This document shows positions 46,855 to 58,050 of a stretch of 64,000 nt of DNA, piece after piece. The translations under genes and the position numbers were made by a program. Each line of letters starts with the position of its first letter. Within the stretch, counting starts at the first letter, position 1. The DNA is from Adiantum capillus-veneris (lineage: Eukaryota; Streptophyta; Polypodiopsida; Polypodiales; Pteridaceae): the NCBI GenBank assembly GCA_014529385.2, contig CM043962.1:86833180-86897179 (forward strand), written 5' to 3'. The notes beneath the pieces were generated by a model. The model searched no databases. It was given only the letters and a program-made list of their open reading frames with translations, and was not told where the DNA came from.

Positions 46855-48273
46855 TCAAAGGCATGATTTGCCGAAGCAAATCATGTTGATTACATTGGGG
46901 ATCAGTTTGAAAATTACAAGAGTTACAAAGTTATAAGATCGATAGCATAGTTCCCCATCCATCCCCCAGTCCTCCTCGACCTTCAATTTGTCTTCCATTC
47001 TCTTCCCAATCTGCAGACATTCATTACAATAAGCATCCAATGATCGACAAACCATGATGTATTGAAAATGTGGTGGAAGGATTCTCACCTTGTGACCTTG
47101 TAAACGAAATTGTGCTTGTTGAAGGGCCTCAAAACCCATAATAACCAAATGTTCTCGAACATTATTGAGAGTCCAATGCTTGTTCACTTGGACTGCCTCC
47201 AAAGCATCGTTGGGCATCTTCACTGCAATGTCAAAGCTTGCAATAGCGCCGTCTACACTCTGTAAGGGAGTCCACACTCCAAGCTTGCAGATCCAACGAT
47301 CATAGTGAAATCGTATGTACAAGGAGGTGCGGGATTTCAAATAGCGCATTCCAATACCTGAAGCTCCAACCTTACAACGGTACCGGTCCCCGTTGTGCAT
47401 GCCCTCCACAAAACCCCAGTCCTCTTTTAAAAGCCTTCCTAATTCCTCGTAATGCGCATCTTTACATACAAGCATTGTGGTAGTCTCCACAAATCCAAAC
47501 TCTTTAAAAATGTGCACAAAACAATGAATAGGCAAACACCAACTCAAGCCCACAGACCTAGAAGCTTTAGAGTATTTCAAAGAGTTTTGGACATCCATTA
47601 TCATCTTTTGCTTGAAAGATGCTACCGACCACAAATCTGACACCGGCCACTCCATACTTAATAAGGAAGGTACTTTGATGGGTTCAAGCGTTCCAAATGC
47701 TTGTGTAGAAGTAGGGACAATATAGGAGTGAGAATAGAAGAAAATCCTTCTTTGAACCAGTTTGGTTGGGCAAAGATGTGGGAACATTATTGCTCCAATA
47801 TCCACATGTATAGCATTGAATGTGCCAGAGAGACTATGTAGTGGCTGCTCCTCCACCAACGTGGATGGAAATATGACTATAAATGCATGACAAATCTTAA
47901 GTATGAATCCATAATAACATTACACTGTGATTTCACACCTAGCTTTGTATTCTCAAAACATGTACTTACAATGTGTTGGAAATCGAGGTGGTTGTTGTAA
48001 ATGCATGGTTGACATTGAGAAAACATGTTGCACAATGGCTACGGTCCCCTTGTCTTTGCGGTTCTTGAAGCCAAGGAGCTTTCCTTTCCAATGAAGATCC
48101 AAGTTTGCACGATTCCGCACACGATGAGGGCCAATAGCAGATGGTTGCATGTATACCCAAGCACCTTTGGTGAACTCTTGTGGCACCCACTCATCATCTA
48201 CACCTCTAGTGTTGTGGCATGCAAGTGTTGTGACCTCATCCTTTGGCCTCCTTTGCGAAGTAGAGTTGGCCAT
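46855..48273 (-). CDS. unrecognised spliced gene, predicted 441 residues
   Basis: Exon 1 (48273-47970) starts in an excellent context (aaccATGGCC, MANSTSQRRPKDEV) and encodes 'EFTKGAWVYMQPSAIGPHRV' and 'KGKLLGFKNRKDKGTVAIV'. A canonical GTAAGT donor (47969) and an AG acceptor (47877) define a 93-bp intron. Exon 2 (47876-46855) continues in phase, giving 1326 coding nt with no internal stop: 'LHSLSGTFNAIHVDIGAIMF', 'MGFEALQQAQFRLQGHKVRI', 'KVEEDWGMDGELCYRSYNF'. No family, signal peptide or clear membrane segment is recognised. Intact frame plus splice sites argue for a real, recently functional gene. Same strand as the gene at 46684, about 170 bp apart. Confidence 0.62.
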
Positions 48274-48981
48274 GGTTGAGCAAAGAAAACTAGGAGGAGG
48301 AGAAGGACCTTGTTTGTTGCTACAATATAGGTGGGATAAAGTGATATGAGAAGGTGGTTAACCCTTGTGGCAATGGGAGGAGAAGGTGGATAACCCTTGC
48401 TTGGTGTGGCAATGGAAGGTGGTAGGGGAGGAGAGAGGGGCTTCCTTGCTGCAGCAATGGAGATGGTGTAGAGAGAGAGTGTGTTGGAGTAGAGGATGAG
48501 TGTGATGGTTGCAACCAAGGAGGGGTTGGAAAAGGGATTCTAGAGAGAGAAAATCACTTTTTGCCTAAGAACTACTTTTGAGGGAGCTCTGGATACCAAA
48601 AAAAGATTTTTCAAAAGTTTTTTTAATTTTAGGGTTTTTGGGTGTACGTTTTGACTTTTTGAGGTCAAAAAATGCTTTTTTTTACCATAAAATAGTTTTA
48701 GGGGGGTTTTAAGAAGATGAAATTTGAGTTTTAAAATTTTTTAAATTTTTGGGATTTTTTCAAAACCGGATAAAAAAGGAGGGATGTTGGAGGTTCCATA
48801 TGGCCCACCACCCCCCCCCCCACCCCACCTTCTCACTAGGTAAGAGCCCATTTAAGAAGTGTAAGACTACTTTGTCCCCCTACATTTTTGAGGGCATAGA
48901 GTGTGTCCGCCACCCTCTTCTCATTGGCTGGCCTCTAATTAACCTTAATCCCAAAGGGCCCCAGGAGGGTTCATATTTTTC
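48274..48981. other. 5' region of the 48273 gene and right edge of the cluster
   Basis: 48340-48420 carries two diverged copies of 'ggagaaggtgg.taaccctt'. A poly-C stretch lies at about 48810-48830. 'aaagggcccc..gttcatattttt' at 48953-48980 resembles, in inverted orientation, 'aaaaatagtgtgaacagggcccttt' at 43056-43080 and so may be a very diverged terminal inverted repeat. A minus-strand 'cttaaatgggctctta' at about 48841-48856 recalls the H3-like promoter. I see no gene of its own. Confidence 0.4.
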
Positions 48982-50638
48982 CTAATGTTCGACAGGAATA
49001 AAGTGTGCTTGCTTGCTAAACCTATCGACTATTGTCCATATTCTCGTATTCCCATGGATAGACTTGGGTAATCCAACAATAAAATCCATGGATATACTCT
49101 CCCATGGCGAATTAGGGATTGGTAACGGCTGGAGTAATCCAAGTTGCTTCCCTCTATCATACTTGATCTTTTGGCATAGCACACATTTTGAAACATACTC
49201 TTGTATGTCCACTTTCATGGTGGGCCAATAAAAATATGTATCTACTCATTGAAGAGTAGGTTGAATCCCTCTATGCTCTGCATAAGGAGGAGCATGGGAT
49301 TCATACATCACTTTCTCACGAAGGGAGTGAGTAACACATAGCCTGTTTCCATGGAGAAGATAACCATCATGCAAGGTGAATGGTTCCACTTTCTTCCTTA
49401 AGGCAAGGGCTGACATTATTTCTTCAAAATCAGGGTCAGTAGCATACTCATCTATCATGGAAGATAGATCATTGTGAGTTACTACAGACACCGCATTTGC
49501 CCTCGATCGTCATGATAGTGCATCAGCCACTTAATTATGCTTACCAGCAATATGAAAATTGAATTGTGAAAGAAAATTTTCCCACCTCATTTGTTTGTCA
49601 AAGATCTTGGTTTGCATCATGAAGTACTTGAGACTTTGGTGGTCCATTCGTAAGATGAATGGAGTCCCCAATAGATAGTGTTGCCAAGTGTCGAGGGCAT
49701 GTAGAACAACTAGTAGCTCCTTCTCGTAGATGCCCAATATTCACTCGTCAAAATTGAGTCTTCGATTCTCATATGCTATGACATGCCCTTCTTTAAGCAA
49801 AATTGCTCCAAGGCAATCTCCACGAGCATCACATTGGATCTCAAATGGTTTTGAGAGATCTAGTAGTGTAAGTACGGGTTAAGAGATAAGCTTTTCTTTT
49901 AATCTTCTCAAAAGCACTTTGCTCTTTAGCAGTCCATATGTACTTAACACTTTTCTTGGTCAAGTCATGTAGTTGTCCTGCTATTTGGGAGAATTTAGCT
50001 ATGAAGTGTCTATAGTATGCACGCACACCAATAAAGCTCTATAGCTCATGTAGATTCCTTGGATTAGGCCATCCTTTTATTACCTCAAGCTTGGTTGGAT
50101 CCATACGGATACCATCTTGAATATGACCTAGGTATTGAATCTCTTGGAGAAAAAATTCAATTTTCTTTTGGTTAATGAAAAGTTTATTCTCCCATATAGC
50201 TTGAAAAACTACCTGGAGATGTTGCTTATGCTCCTCCAAAGATTTGGAGTAGATGATAATGTCGTCGAAGAACACTCCAGTGAACTTGCTGTAGGGTCTA
50301 AAGATTTTCTCCATTAGGCGGTTGAACGTGGCTGGAGCATTTGTCAAACCAAAAGACATGACAAGATATTCATAATGACCAAATGTTGTACGGAACGTTG
50401 TCTTTATAATATCTTCATTCACTATCCTTATTTGATGATAGCCACTTTTAAGGTCAATCCTACTGAAGTAGGTCGAACCTTGTAGCTTATCAAACAGATC
50501 TTCTACCCGCAGTACGGGAAAAAAAAATTTGATAGTGGTACGATTTAGTGCTCGATAGTCCACACACATGCGGTATGTGTCATCTTTCTTTTGCACTAAA
50601 AGGACTAGTGAACAAAAGGGAGAGGAGCTAGGCCTCAC
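48982..50638 (-). pseudogene. Ty3/gypsy pol: RT, RNase H, integrase N-terminus
   Basis: On the minus strand: RT at 50638-50039 ('CVDYRALNRTTIKF', 'SRIDLKSGYHQI', 'NAPATFNRLMEKIF', 'GVFFDDIIIYSK' with both catalytic Asp present). Connection/RNase H follows at about 50026-49531 ('RAYYRHFIAKFSQI', 'YEKELLVVLHALDTWQHYL'). Then comes integrase with 'YVSKCVLCQKIKYDRGK' and 'WESISMDFIVGLPKS' (first catalytic Asp). It ends abruptly after 'DRFSKQAHFIPVEH' at 48982. The rest of integrase and the 3' LTR are missing, replaced by the 43-49 kb cluster. Frameshifts separate the blocks, though RT itself is open for 199 codons. Confidence 0.92.
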
Positions 50639-51528
50639 TATGAACTAAAAGGGGGTGCCCAGGCCTTGTAAACATTTCCTAACGCTATTGATGCGGAAGA
50701 TGATAACCTTGCACGTCACCATCAAAAAAAGCTACACAGTGCCATTTCCCAGTCTTGCTCACTGTCTCCCCATTTTTGGTCTACTTTCCAGACACTTTAA
50801 GCGAAAAAGTGTGCCTTTATTTCATGGCCATCCACCCACCATTTCCCCATGGTTGAAATAAAAATAAATTCATAACCTCCTTTCGGTTACCACTTTCTCT
50901 CAAAGTATATTCAAAAACTCAGGTTATTTCCATTTATTAAAATATATCCTCGCCTTGCTCCCTAGTGGCTGTCCTAATGAAACACTTTTATGTTATAAAT
51001 ACCTCGTTGCTCATTAGTGGCTTTCGATTGCCATGAAAAAAAGATGTATATGTCCAAAATCTCAAAGGAAAACCCTATCAAATCTTATATGTCATATCTT
51101 ATCTAGTGGTACATTATTTTGCAGATTCCATCTGCTATTGGGAGCACGGAGTTCGGATGCCAAAAATTCGATTTACTCACATCCAATTGTTCAATAGATC
51201 ATCGTTTTCAACCTTGCATTGGTGTTGCACTTTTGGGCCGGGCATCATCATCGATCGTACGACTAAATAAATAATTTCTTTTTTTCTCTTTTATATACTT
51301 ATTAGTTTGCATATCGATCATATCCACCTATATATAGCCATTCAAAAAACTACACACACACACACACACACACAAAGAGAAAAAAAAAAAGCACGCCATC
51401 ATGAATCACCTTCCACAACCACTCTCTATTGATGATGATTCATGAACAACTCACAAATTTGCAACAATCACTTGCATACGAATGCATGCAAAGATAAGGG
51501 CTAGAAGATAAATTATTGCACACTACAT
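50639..51528. other. spacer with a short (CA)n tract
   Basis: No gene seen. CA tract at about 51352-51375. Probably noncoding parts of flanking retroelements. Confidence 0.45.
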
Positions 51529-52670
51529 ATGCCAAAATTGCACCTATTCTACAACAAAACAAAATTAGCAAAAAGGCTTTTACTTTCAAGGATTTTAAAT
51601 GGCACTAAAGATGCTAGCATTGTTTTAGAATGGGTTAGTCAATTAGGAGACTACTTTCATGATGAAGACTTTCCTGAGTGTGACATGGTCAAATGTGCAT
51701 CAAATCAACTCAACAATAGTGTTGCACTACGGTGGAATACCACCAAAGAGCACGGTAAAAGACCTCATACTTGGCATGCATTTAAAAAGTTGTTCTATTC
51801 CATTTCTTATCTACACAGTTAAATATAAAACATGCCATGAGTGGGATCTAATTCATCAAAGTAGAAATGAAGATTTATGAGCTTATACTCATCGTCTTTT
51901 GGAACTACAAGTCATTGAACATGTTAGGCACGGCCCACAGGAAACTAAAACGTAAGTACATATCTGGGTTAGCACTGCAAATTGGTACTGAGATAGATAT
52001 GTTTGAGCCAAATATATTGTCAAAAGCTATGAACTTTGCTCTTAATGCAAAGAAGAAAGGTGGACATCAACTCCACATTGATCAATCTACTAACACTACA
52101 TGTAACAAGAGAGTTCCTTTCTCTCTTAACTTTGACAGTAATAAGAAAAAAAAACCATACCTTCTTCAAGAGATGCAGATTTGAAAATTCAACTATACCT
52201 TCTCGGGTCCACGACAACAAGAACAACATCTAGCAAGGGCAACCAAAATCCTTCCAACAATCAACGTCTTGCTCAACCTTTCAAAGGCAATAAATAGAAA
52301 ATGTGAAGTGTTTTAAGTTTGGCCAATGTGCAGATAAGTGCCCAAACAATGTTGCTAAGAGTAATGGTCATTCCAATGGCCAAGCCAATGGAGTACATGT
52401 AATCCCAGCCAAAGGCTATTCAACAACAACCGCCCAAATGGTGCAACCATTAACCTCATCGACGATGCTATTCTTGATAACAATGAAATTAAATCCATAT
52501 ACAGTGACGGCTATGATCCCGGGTATGATGCCAATGACAACAATTCTCTAGGTACTCCTATATATCCACACACTTTACTCAAAGTAAAAGGCACAGTTAA
52601 GGGTGAAGATATCACTATTCTCTTAGATGATGGTAGTAGTCATGATTTCATCTATGCACGATTGGCATAA
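51529..52670 (+). pseudogene. Ty3/gypsy gag and protease, decayed
   Basis: 51600-51800 encodes a gag capsid segment ('LEWVSQLGDYFHDEDFPECD', 'VALRWNTTKE'). About 52303-52340 gives a broken zinc knuckle ('KCFKFGQCADKCPN', middle Cys and His lost). 52560-52670 encodes a retropepsin-like block ('LLKVKGTVKGEDITILLDDG', then SSHDFI), where the usual DTG/DSG reads DDG. Multiple stops and frameshifts lie between blocks. Confidence 0.82.

Positions 52671-52671
<1 letters not shown>

Positions 52672-52749
<78 letters not shown>
52672..52749. repeat. (CT)n tract, 78 bp, between protease and RT
   Basis: Pure CT directly after the stop that follows the protease block, inside what was a polyprotein frame. 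Confidence 0.96.
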
Positions 52750-52751
<2 letters not shown>

Positions 52752-53140
52752 ACCTCACAAAGTAAAGACCGTTCAATAATCAACATTTCATCCATAAAAC
52801 TTAATTCACCATTGAAGTTTGCATTGGTGAATTTTATATATACGCACATTTTTGTCACACCACTGCATGCTATTGATAAGATTTTGGGAATGCCTTTTTA
52901 ACATGAATTTAATACACGAATCAATTACAAAACATGCACATTGACTCTTATTGATTCAAACAAAACTTTTTCCATCCAAGCAATCCTAAAACATAAAAAT
53001 TTCCACTACTTTCTGACACCACGCAAGCCATACGAGCAAGTAGAAAGCAAGGGAAAATATACCCAGTGATTATAAACCAACTCTCTGCTAAATTGAAACT
53101 CCATAACATTCTATATACAATGACTTTTTCTCACTAATGC

Positions 53141-53880
53141 ATGATTTGCCTCCTAGAATACCACATTCGCCCTAAAGACCATAAAATTGATATTATATTG
53201 GGTAGCAAACCTCCTTGCAGAGCATCCTATCGTGCAAACCCAACTGCACATGAGGAGATACAAAAACAAATCATATATTTATTTGACCAAGGGCTTATTA
53301 GACCTAGTAGTTCACCATACGGAGCTTCACTTCTTGTTAAGAAGAAAAATGGAACATTTTGTATGTGTATTGACTATAGGGCTTCAAATAAGATCACCAT
53401 TTATAATAGGCTTCCTCTTCTCAAAGTTTATGATCTATTAGACAAACTAAATGGGGCCAACGATCTCATGAAAATTGACCTTAAATCAGGGTGCCACCAA
53501 GTCAAAATGTTTGAGAAAGATGTTTACAAAGTTGCATTTGAATTTCTTGTCTTGTCATTTGGTCTGACAAATACACCAGGCACCCTCACAAGTATGTCGA
53601 ACAAGATTTTCATTGACCATCAAAATTTCAATATTGTATTTTTTATGATATTCTAGTGTTCAGTAAATCTGAACAAGAACATAAGGAACATTTAACATGT
53701 GTGTTTGATCTTCTTTCACAAAATCAATTATATCTAAATCTTGAAAGAGTTCATTTTTCCAATTTGAAATTGAGTAGTTGGGATACATTGTATGGGGAAA
53801 GGGAATGTATGTAAACCCCAAGAAAATTGAAGCTATTCAATCATGGTCTAGACCTAAAAATTTGCATGAGCTGTCATAAA
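53141..53880 (+). pseudogene. Ty3/gypsy reverse transcriptase relic
   Basis: 53141-53656 is open and encodes 'DQGLIRPSSSPYGASLLVKK', 'CIDYRASNKITI', 'LMKIDLKSGCHQVKM' (first catalytic Asp) and 'LSFGLTNTPGT'. The catalytic box is then hit by a frameshift ('NIVFFMIF' then stop; the other frame gives 'FFYDILVFSK', so one Asp is lost). RT similarity continues in that frame to about 53870. RNase H and integrase are absent. Confidence 0.9.
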
Positions 53881-53933
53881 ATATAATATCTAACTAACCC
53901 AAGTGATTTTCTCGCATTGAACTGATCATTTAA

Positions 53934-54718
53934 TGTGGGAAAATAAACGAGAACAGGGTTGACCCAAGCAAGGATGGGGTGTGCTTGCCCATATACCCTC
54001 TCTCATGTACTCACACACACACTCATTCTCATAGTGTGTTGTGCAAGAACACCATCTCCTTCTCCAAGTTTGAGAAGTGGAGAGCCTACACCAACAACTC
54101 TTGGCTATGGAATGCAAATCCAACCAAGAGCCGTGCTCCGAAGTGCATGCTTGCCATCTCCTTCATCTCCATTACTATGCTATTATGCTATGCTAAGCAA
54201 CAAGAGCAATATCAAGTAAGGAATCTATGTCTTTCTCGTATGTTACTTCTTCTTTCTCTTTTGTATCCTCATTCCCTGCTAGCTCTCTCCACCTTCGAAG
54301 GTGTTTGAGGTCTTGGGACGTAGGCTGGGAGCAATCTAATGCTTTGGTAAGATAGTTAAGGGCATAATCTGGATGCATGAAGCTTACCATCTTCATTGCA
54401 CCAACGAGGTCTCAAGGAACACAAATCTTGTATTGTACCAAGTCTCTCTACATGGGAGAATCCATAATACAAAATCCTTTTGGAGGGGGGACCGGCTCCA
54501 AGTAAATCCAGTCCTCAATTATTGTCAATTTCTATCATTCTTTCTCTCTCTCTCTTTTACAAGTATTGTTCATGCCAAGCTAATTAGGTGTAATGTTCAT
54601 TTTGCTACTTTTAATCAAGTACTCTTCTTATGCTCCTTAAAAAACCCTCTTAAAGGAAATGTTCACTATGGTTATTTAAATTCCACTACTATCCATGTCA
54701 TAGTCATACTCCATTACA
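53934..54718 (+). mobile_element. 5' LTR of a gypsy-type element (about 785 bp)
   Basis: It ends ..CATTACA one base before a perfect PBS. The right 480 bp are homologous to 61640-62118, which proves it is a repeated LTR. The start at TGTGGGAAAATAAAC (53934) is inferred from the TG rule only. Confidence 0.7.
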
Positions 54719-54719
54719 T

Positions 54720-54731
54720 TGGTATCAGAGC
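54720..54731 (+). promoter_or_regulatory. primer-binding site, initiator tRNA-Met
   Basis: A perfect TGGTATCAGAGC just after the LTR. Confidence 0.93.
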
Positions 54732-55117
54732 TATTGGTTTCTATTTTCTTGCTTAAGAAGAGAGGTCCTTAAGTTGTCTATGAACTTGTTCATTGCAAGA
54801 GGGTAAGTGGGACATGGATCTATTATCTTGGTTGAAAATAACTTAGTTAGAGGTAAACCGTTGGGAACTATAATCTTAATAATGGAGTCTCTAGGGGCTT
54901 GCCTTTGGGTTAGCCATTATTGAGCTACTAGCAAGCTCAACAAGAACCATAATCAACCGAGAAATGATAGACCCTCTCCACTACTCTTTGCAATCAACAA
55001 TCTCTAAACTACGGGTGTGGCTGCTTGAGAGCTAATTTTCAAAGGTAAAGAAGAGTAGAAACTAAGGTTTTTGAGGATATTAAAGCACAAAGTAGCATAT
55101 ACATAAGTTTAGTTAGC
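54732..55117 (+). other. retrotransposon leader
   Basis: Untranslated leader between the PBS and gag. No feature of its own is recognised. Confidence 0.5.
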
Positions 55118-56757
55118 ATGGATGACAATAATAAAGAGAGTAGAATGAATATTGACAACTTTCATTTTGCACATGAAAGTGCTACTGATGATGTCCCAAT
55201 GTATTTGAACTATCTTGTTAGTAGGTTCCAACAAGCTATGGGCAACCTTGCCTTGCAAGCCAAAGTTACTCAACAACTTCGTTCTTATGGGATTTTCCTA
55301 CCTCTCCAAGAAGAGAGAGAGCTTAGGAAGCCTCTTGTTGAGACTTCTAAAAGAAGACTCTCTCTGATAAGAGAAGAGGAGGAATACAATGAATGAGAAA
55401 GAAGTGAATCTCCAAATTCCTCTGAAAATGTGGCTCCACGAATACGGTGGTCTCAACGATCCCCAACTCCTCCCAAGAGAAAAAGATCCTCCTATAGTTC
55501 TTCTCCTCGTCACTCTGAAAGGGAAGAGAGGAAAGGCAAGAAAGAGATCACCCTCTTGTCCTTCTTCGTCACCTTCCTCCTCTTCTGATGAAAACAACGG
55601 CTATTCTCCTAGAGAATACAAAAGGAGAGGACATCGAAAATCATATGCTGCTTGGAAAAGGTCTCACAAACTAAAGAAGTTCAAAGAGGGAGGAAAGAGT
55701 ATCGCTTTCCTCACCTATGATGGCACCTTTGGTGCTACTGACAAACTATTGGCTTTCATCCAACAATTCGATGCAGCCTTTGGAGACAAAGGCTTTACAA
55801 AATCCTCCAAGCTACGTTGTGTAGCTATGCACTTTCAAAAATCTGCTCGTTAATGGTGGGCTAGTCTTCGCGGGAATGGCGAAGCCCCAAGGACATGGAA
55901 ACCTCTATGAGTTTCCATAATGAAGCAATTCCTTGCAAGCGATGCCAAGGACAAAGTGCTTATTGAATGGAGAAGCTTGAAGCTACTCTCCCACGAGTCT
56001 ATCCACAAATATGTAGATAAGTTTTGGGATTTACATCTCAAAGCTACAATCGTTCAAAAGATAGACTTCGTCGAGCAAAAGCAACAATTTTGTGCAGGAT
56101 TACCTGAAGAAATGGCCGAGTATGTCAACTCACAACAGCCTGGTTCTATCACCGAAGTCATCCACCACACTATGGTTGCCTCTCACATTAATTTTCAACA
56201 AGGGGCTAAAAGGAATGCCAAGCCCATGAAAAACAAAGATCGGAATTATTCAAGAGGAAAGAACAATACTCAAAGTTCTTCCCAAGGCAATTCCAACAAC
56301 AACGACAACAAGACCAAGGAGAAAGGATTTTCAAAGCTAAAAACAAACTCTCTCCTGAAGAGCCAAAGTCTTTTTGCAAAGATCACAAATGCTTTAAGTG
56401 TGGGGAGCAAGGACATGGCTATCGTTCTTGCCGCAAAAGAAATGCCCGTAATGAGACTCCTAGAGCTTCCACGGTCGAAGCTCCAAAAGAGGATGCTCAT
56501 TGCAAAGGATCATCCCTTTCATATGCTTGGGGGAAGGTGAGGGATCATGATGCCTTCATCCTATTTGATCCTTGTTCTACTCACAACTGGAGTTGGCCAC
56601 AAAGCTGGGCATTCAAGTTTTCGAGATGGAAGATATTGTAACTGTCGATGGGGCTTTCAAGGGACAACAAGCCACCGTTACTCCCTTGATTGGGAAGTTG
56701 AGACTTCATGTCCAAATCTACGTCAACAAAGAAGACTTTTTCATCTCTCCTCTCTAA
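55118..56757 (+). pseudogene. gypsy-type gag-protease, three frames
   Basis: 55118-55396: gag start (MDDNNKESRMNIDNFHF). 55389-55853: Arg/Ser-rich linker, then 'KKFKEGGKSIAFLTYDGTFG' and 'LLAFIQQFDAAFG'. 55920-56230: capsid ('IHKYVDKFWDLHLKA', 'QQFCAGLPEEMAEYVNSQQP'). About 56385-56430, another frame: zinc knuckle CFKCGEQGHGYRSC. About 56545-56757: aspartic-protease-like 'FILFDPCSTHN' (DPC instead of DTG/DSG) and 'ELATKLGIQVFEMEDIVTVD'. Frameshifts separate the blocks. The FKEGG/FIQQFD part is homologous to the reverse gag at 18326-19795. Confidence 0.88.
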
Positions 56758-57312
56758 CATGAAAATGTTATCCTAGGGGCACCATGGTTCAACCGCATGG
56801 CTGCCAACATGAAGTTCCCTGAAAGGAGAATCTACTTCACCTACAAGGAAAAGTGCATGTATATAGATGCTAATGAGTCTAGTTGTACTATACCACTGTA
56901 AATTCATCTGCTTTTGATAATTCAATAAAAAGCTTAGTTTCCTCATACATGATTTTTGTCAAAGAGTCCCTAAATGATGCTAATGTTGTAACCAAAAAAA
57001 GTGGTAGGAATCAAGAATAATTAGACTTTTTCATCTCTCCTCTCGAACATGAGGATGTTATCGGAGGGGCACCATGGTTCAACCGCATGGCTGCCAACAT
57101 GAAGTTCCCTGAAAGGAGAATCTACTTCACCTACAAGGAAAAGTGCATGTATATAGATGCTAATGAGTCTAGTTGTACTATACAACTGTAAATTCATCTG
57201 CTTTTGATAATTCAATAAAAAGCTTAGTTTCCTCATACATGATTTTTGTCAAAGAGTCTCTAAATGATGCTAATGTTGTAACCAAAAAAAGTGGTAGGAA
57301 TAAAGAATAATT
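56733..57312 (+). repeat. tandem duplication of 290 bp inside the protease region
   Basis: 56733-57022 and 57023-57312 (both starting 'agactttttcatctctcctct' within a base) are nearly identical, with only a few substitutions. The unit covers the protease C-terminus ('GAPWFNRMAANMKFPERRIY') and its stop. The duplication is recent relative to element decay. Confidence 0.95.
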
Positions 57313-57508
57313 AGACTTGTCTAATTTTCTAAATGGATTCCAAGATGTATTTATCGGTGACATCCCTATGGGGTTATCTCCAAAACGAGGGGATGATGAC
57401 CATAAGATAAAACCTTCTACCTGGGAGCTTATCACCTGAACTTCAGTTAGCTTATCCAAATTTTCTCCTTATAATTTGAAATCAATTGTCGATTACCTCA
57501 AACCAAAA
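57313..57508 (+). pseudogene. start of gypsy RT region, truncated
   Basis: 'NFLNGFQDVFIGDIPMGLSP' and 'KRGDDDHKIKPSTWE' match the segment that precedes RT in gypsy pol. It then stops, and the sequence runs into a reverse-oriented PBS/LTR. RT, RNase H and integrase are missing. Confidence 0.75.
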
Positions 57509-57509
57509 C

Positions 57510-57520
57510 TTCTGATACCA
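57510..57520 (-). promoter_or_regulatory. minus-strand primer-binding site
   Basis: The minus strand reads TGGTATCAGAA, complementary to initiator tRNA-Met, directly beside the LTR end at 57522. A second element therefore lies here in reverse orientation. Confidence 0.8.
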
Positions 57521-57521
57521 C

Positions 57522-57634
57522 TGTTGGGAGATTGGGAGACGGATGTTGAAACTATTGAGTTTTCCTCGAACACACACCCATCAACCTCTCACTACCTCTC
57601 CCAAAATTGAAGTACACACAAATAGACAAGGACA

Positions 57635-57674
<40 letters not shown>

Positions 57675-57679
57675 CACAT

Positions 57680-57710
<31 letters not shown>

Positions 57711-58050
57711 TATAAAATAGATTTGATAGTGAAAGTTTGTAAGAGGAGGAGATACACAATTTTTTCACACACAACTTAGCATAAGAGTTGAGAGAGGAGA
57801 AACTTGCACAAGAATGGCCTAAAATTGTAGCCCTCCAAACTTCACGGCACCTCTTGTGGAGTTAAGTATTCAATTTTATTATTGACCTATTTTAGGTGTC
57901 AAGTATTTGAGGCCCCTCTTTACACTCTAGTCCATGAGTGGTGGCTATCACTTATTGCATGACCCTTTATAGGGTGAGTTCTCTCACTAGATATATACAA
58001 TGAAACCATATTAGCTTGTTGGCAAAAGTAACTACAACACTGCAAATATA
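57522..58050 (-). mobile_element. LTR of a reverse-oriented element, with (CA)n tracts
   Basis: The inner end is TGTTGGGAGATTGGG (..CCCAACA on the minus strand), adjacent to the minus-strand PBS. CA tracts occur at about 57640-57673 and 57680-57704. The outer limit near 58050 is a guess. Only a few tens of bases of internal region remain before the gypsy remnant, so it is effectively a solo LTR. Confidence 0.6.

Noticed and set aside
43021-48981. Endogenous giant-virus segment as a firm call
   Set aside because: The genes have an intron and TATA boxes, and no capsid, polymerase or packaging ATPase signature is seen. It remains only one hypothesis.
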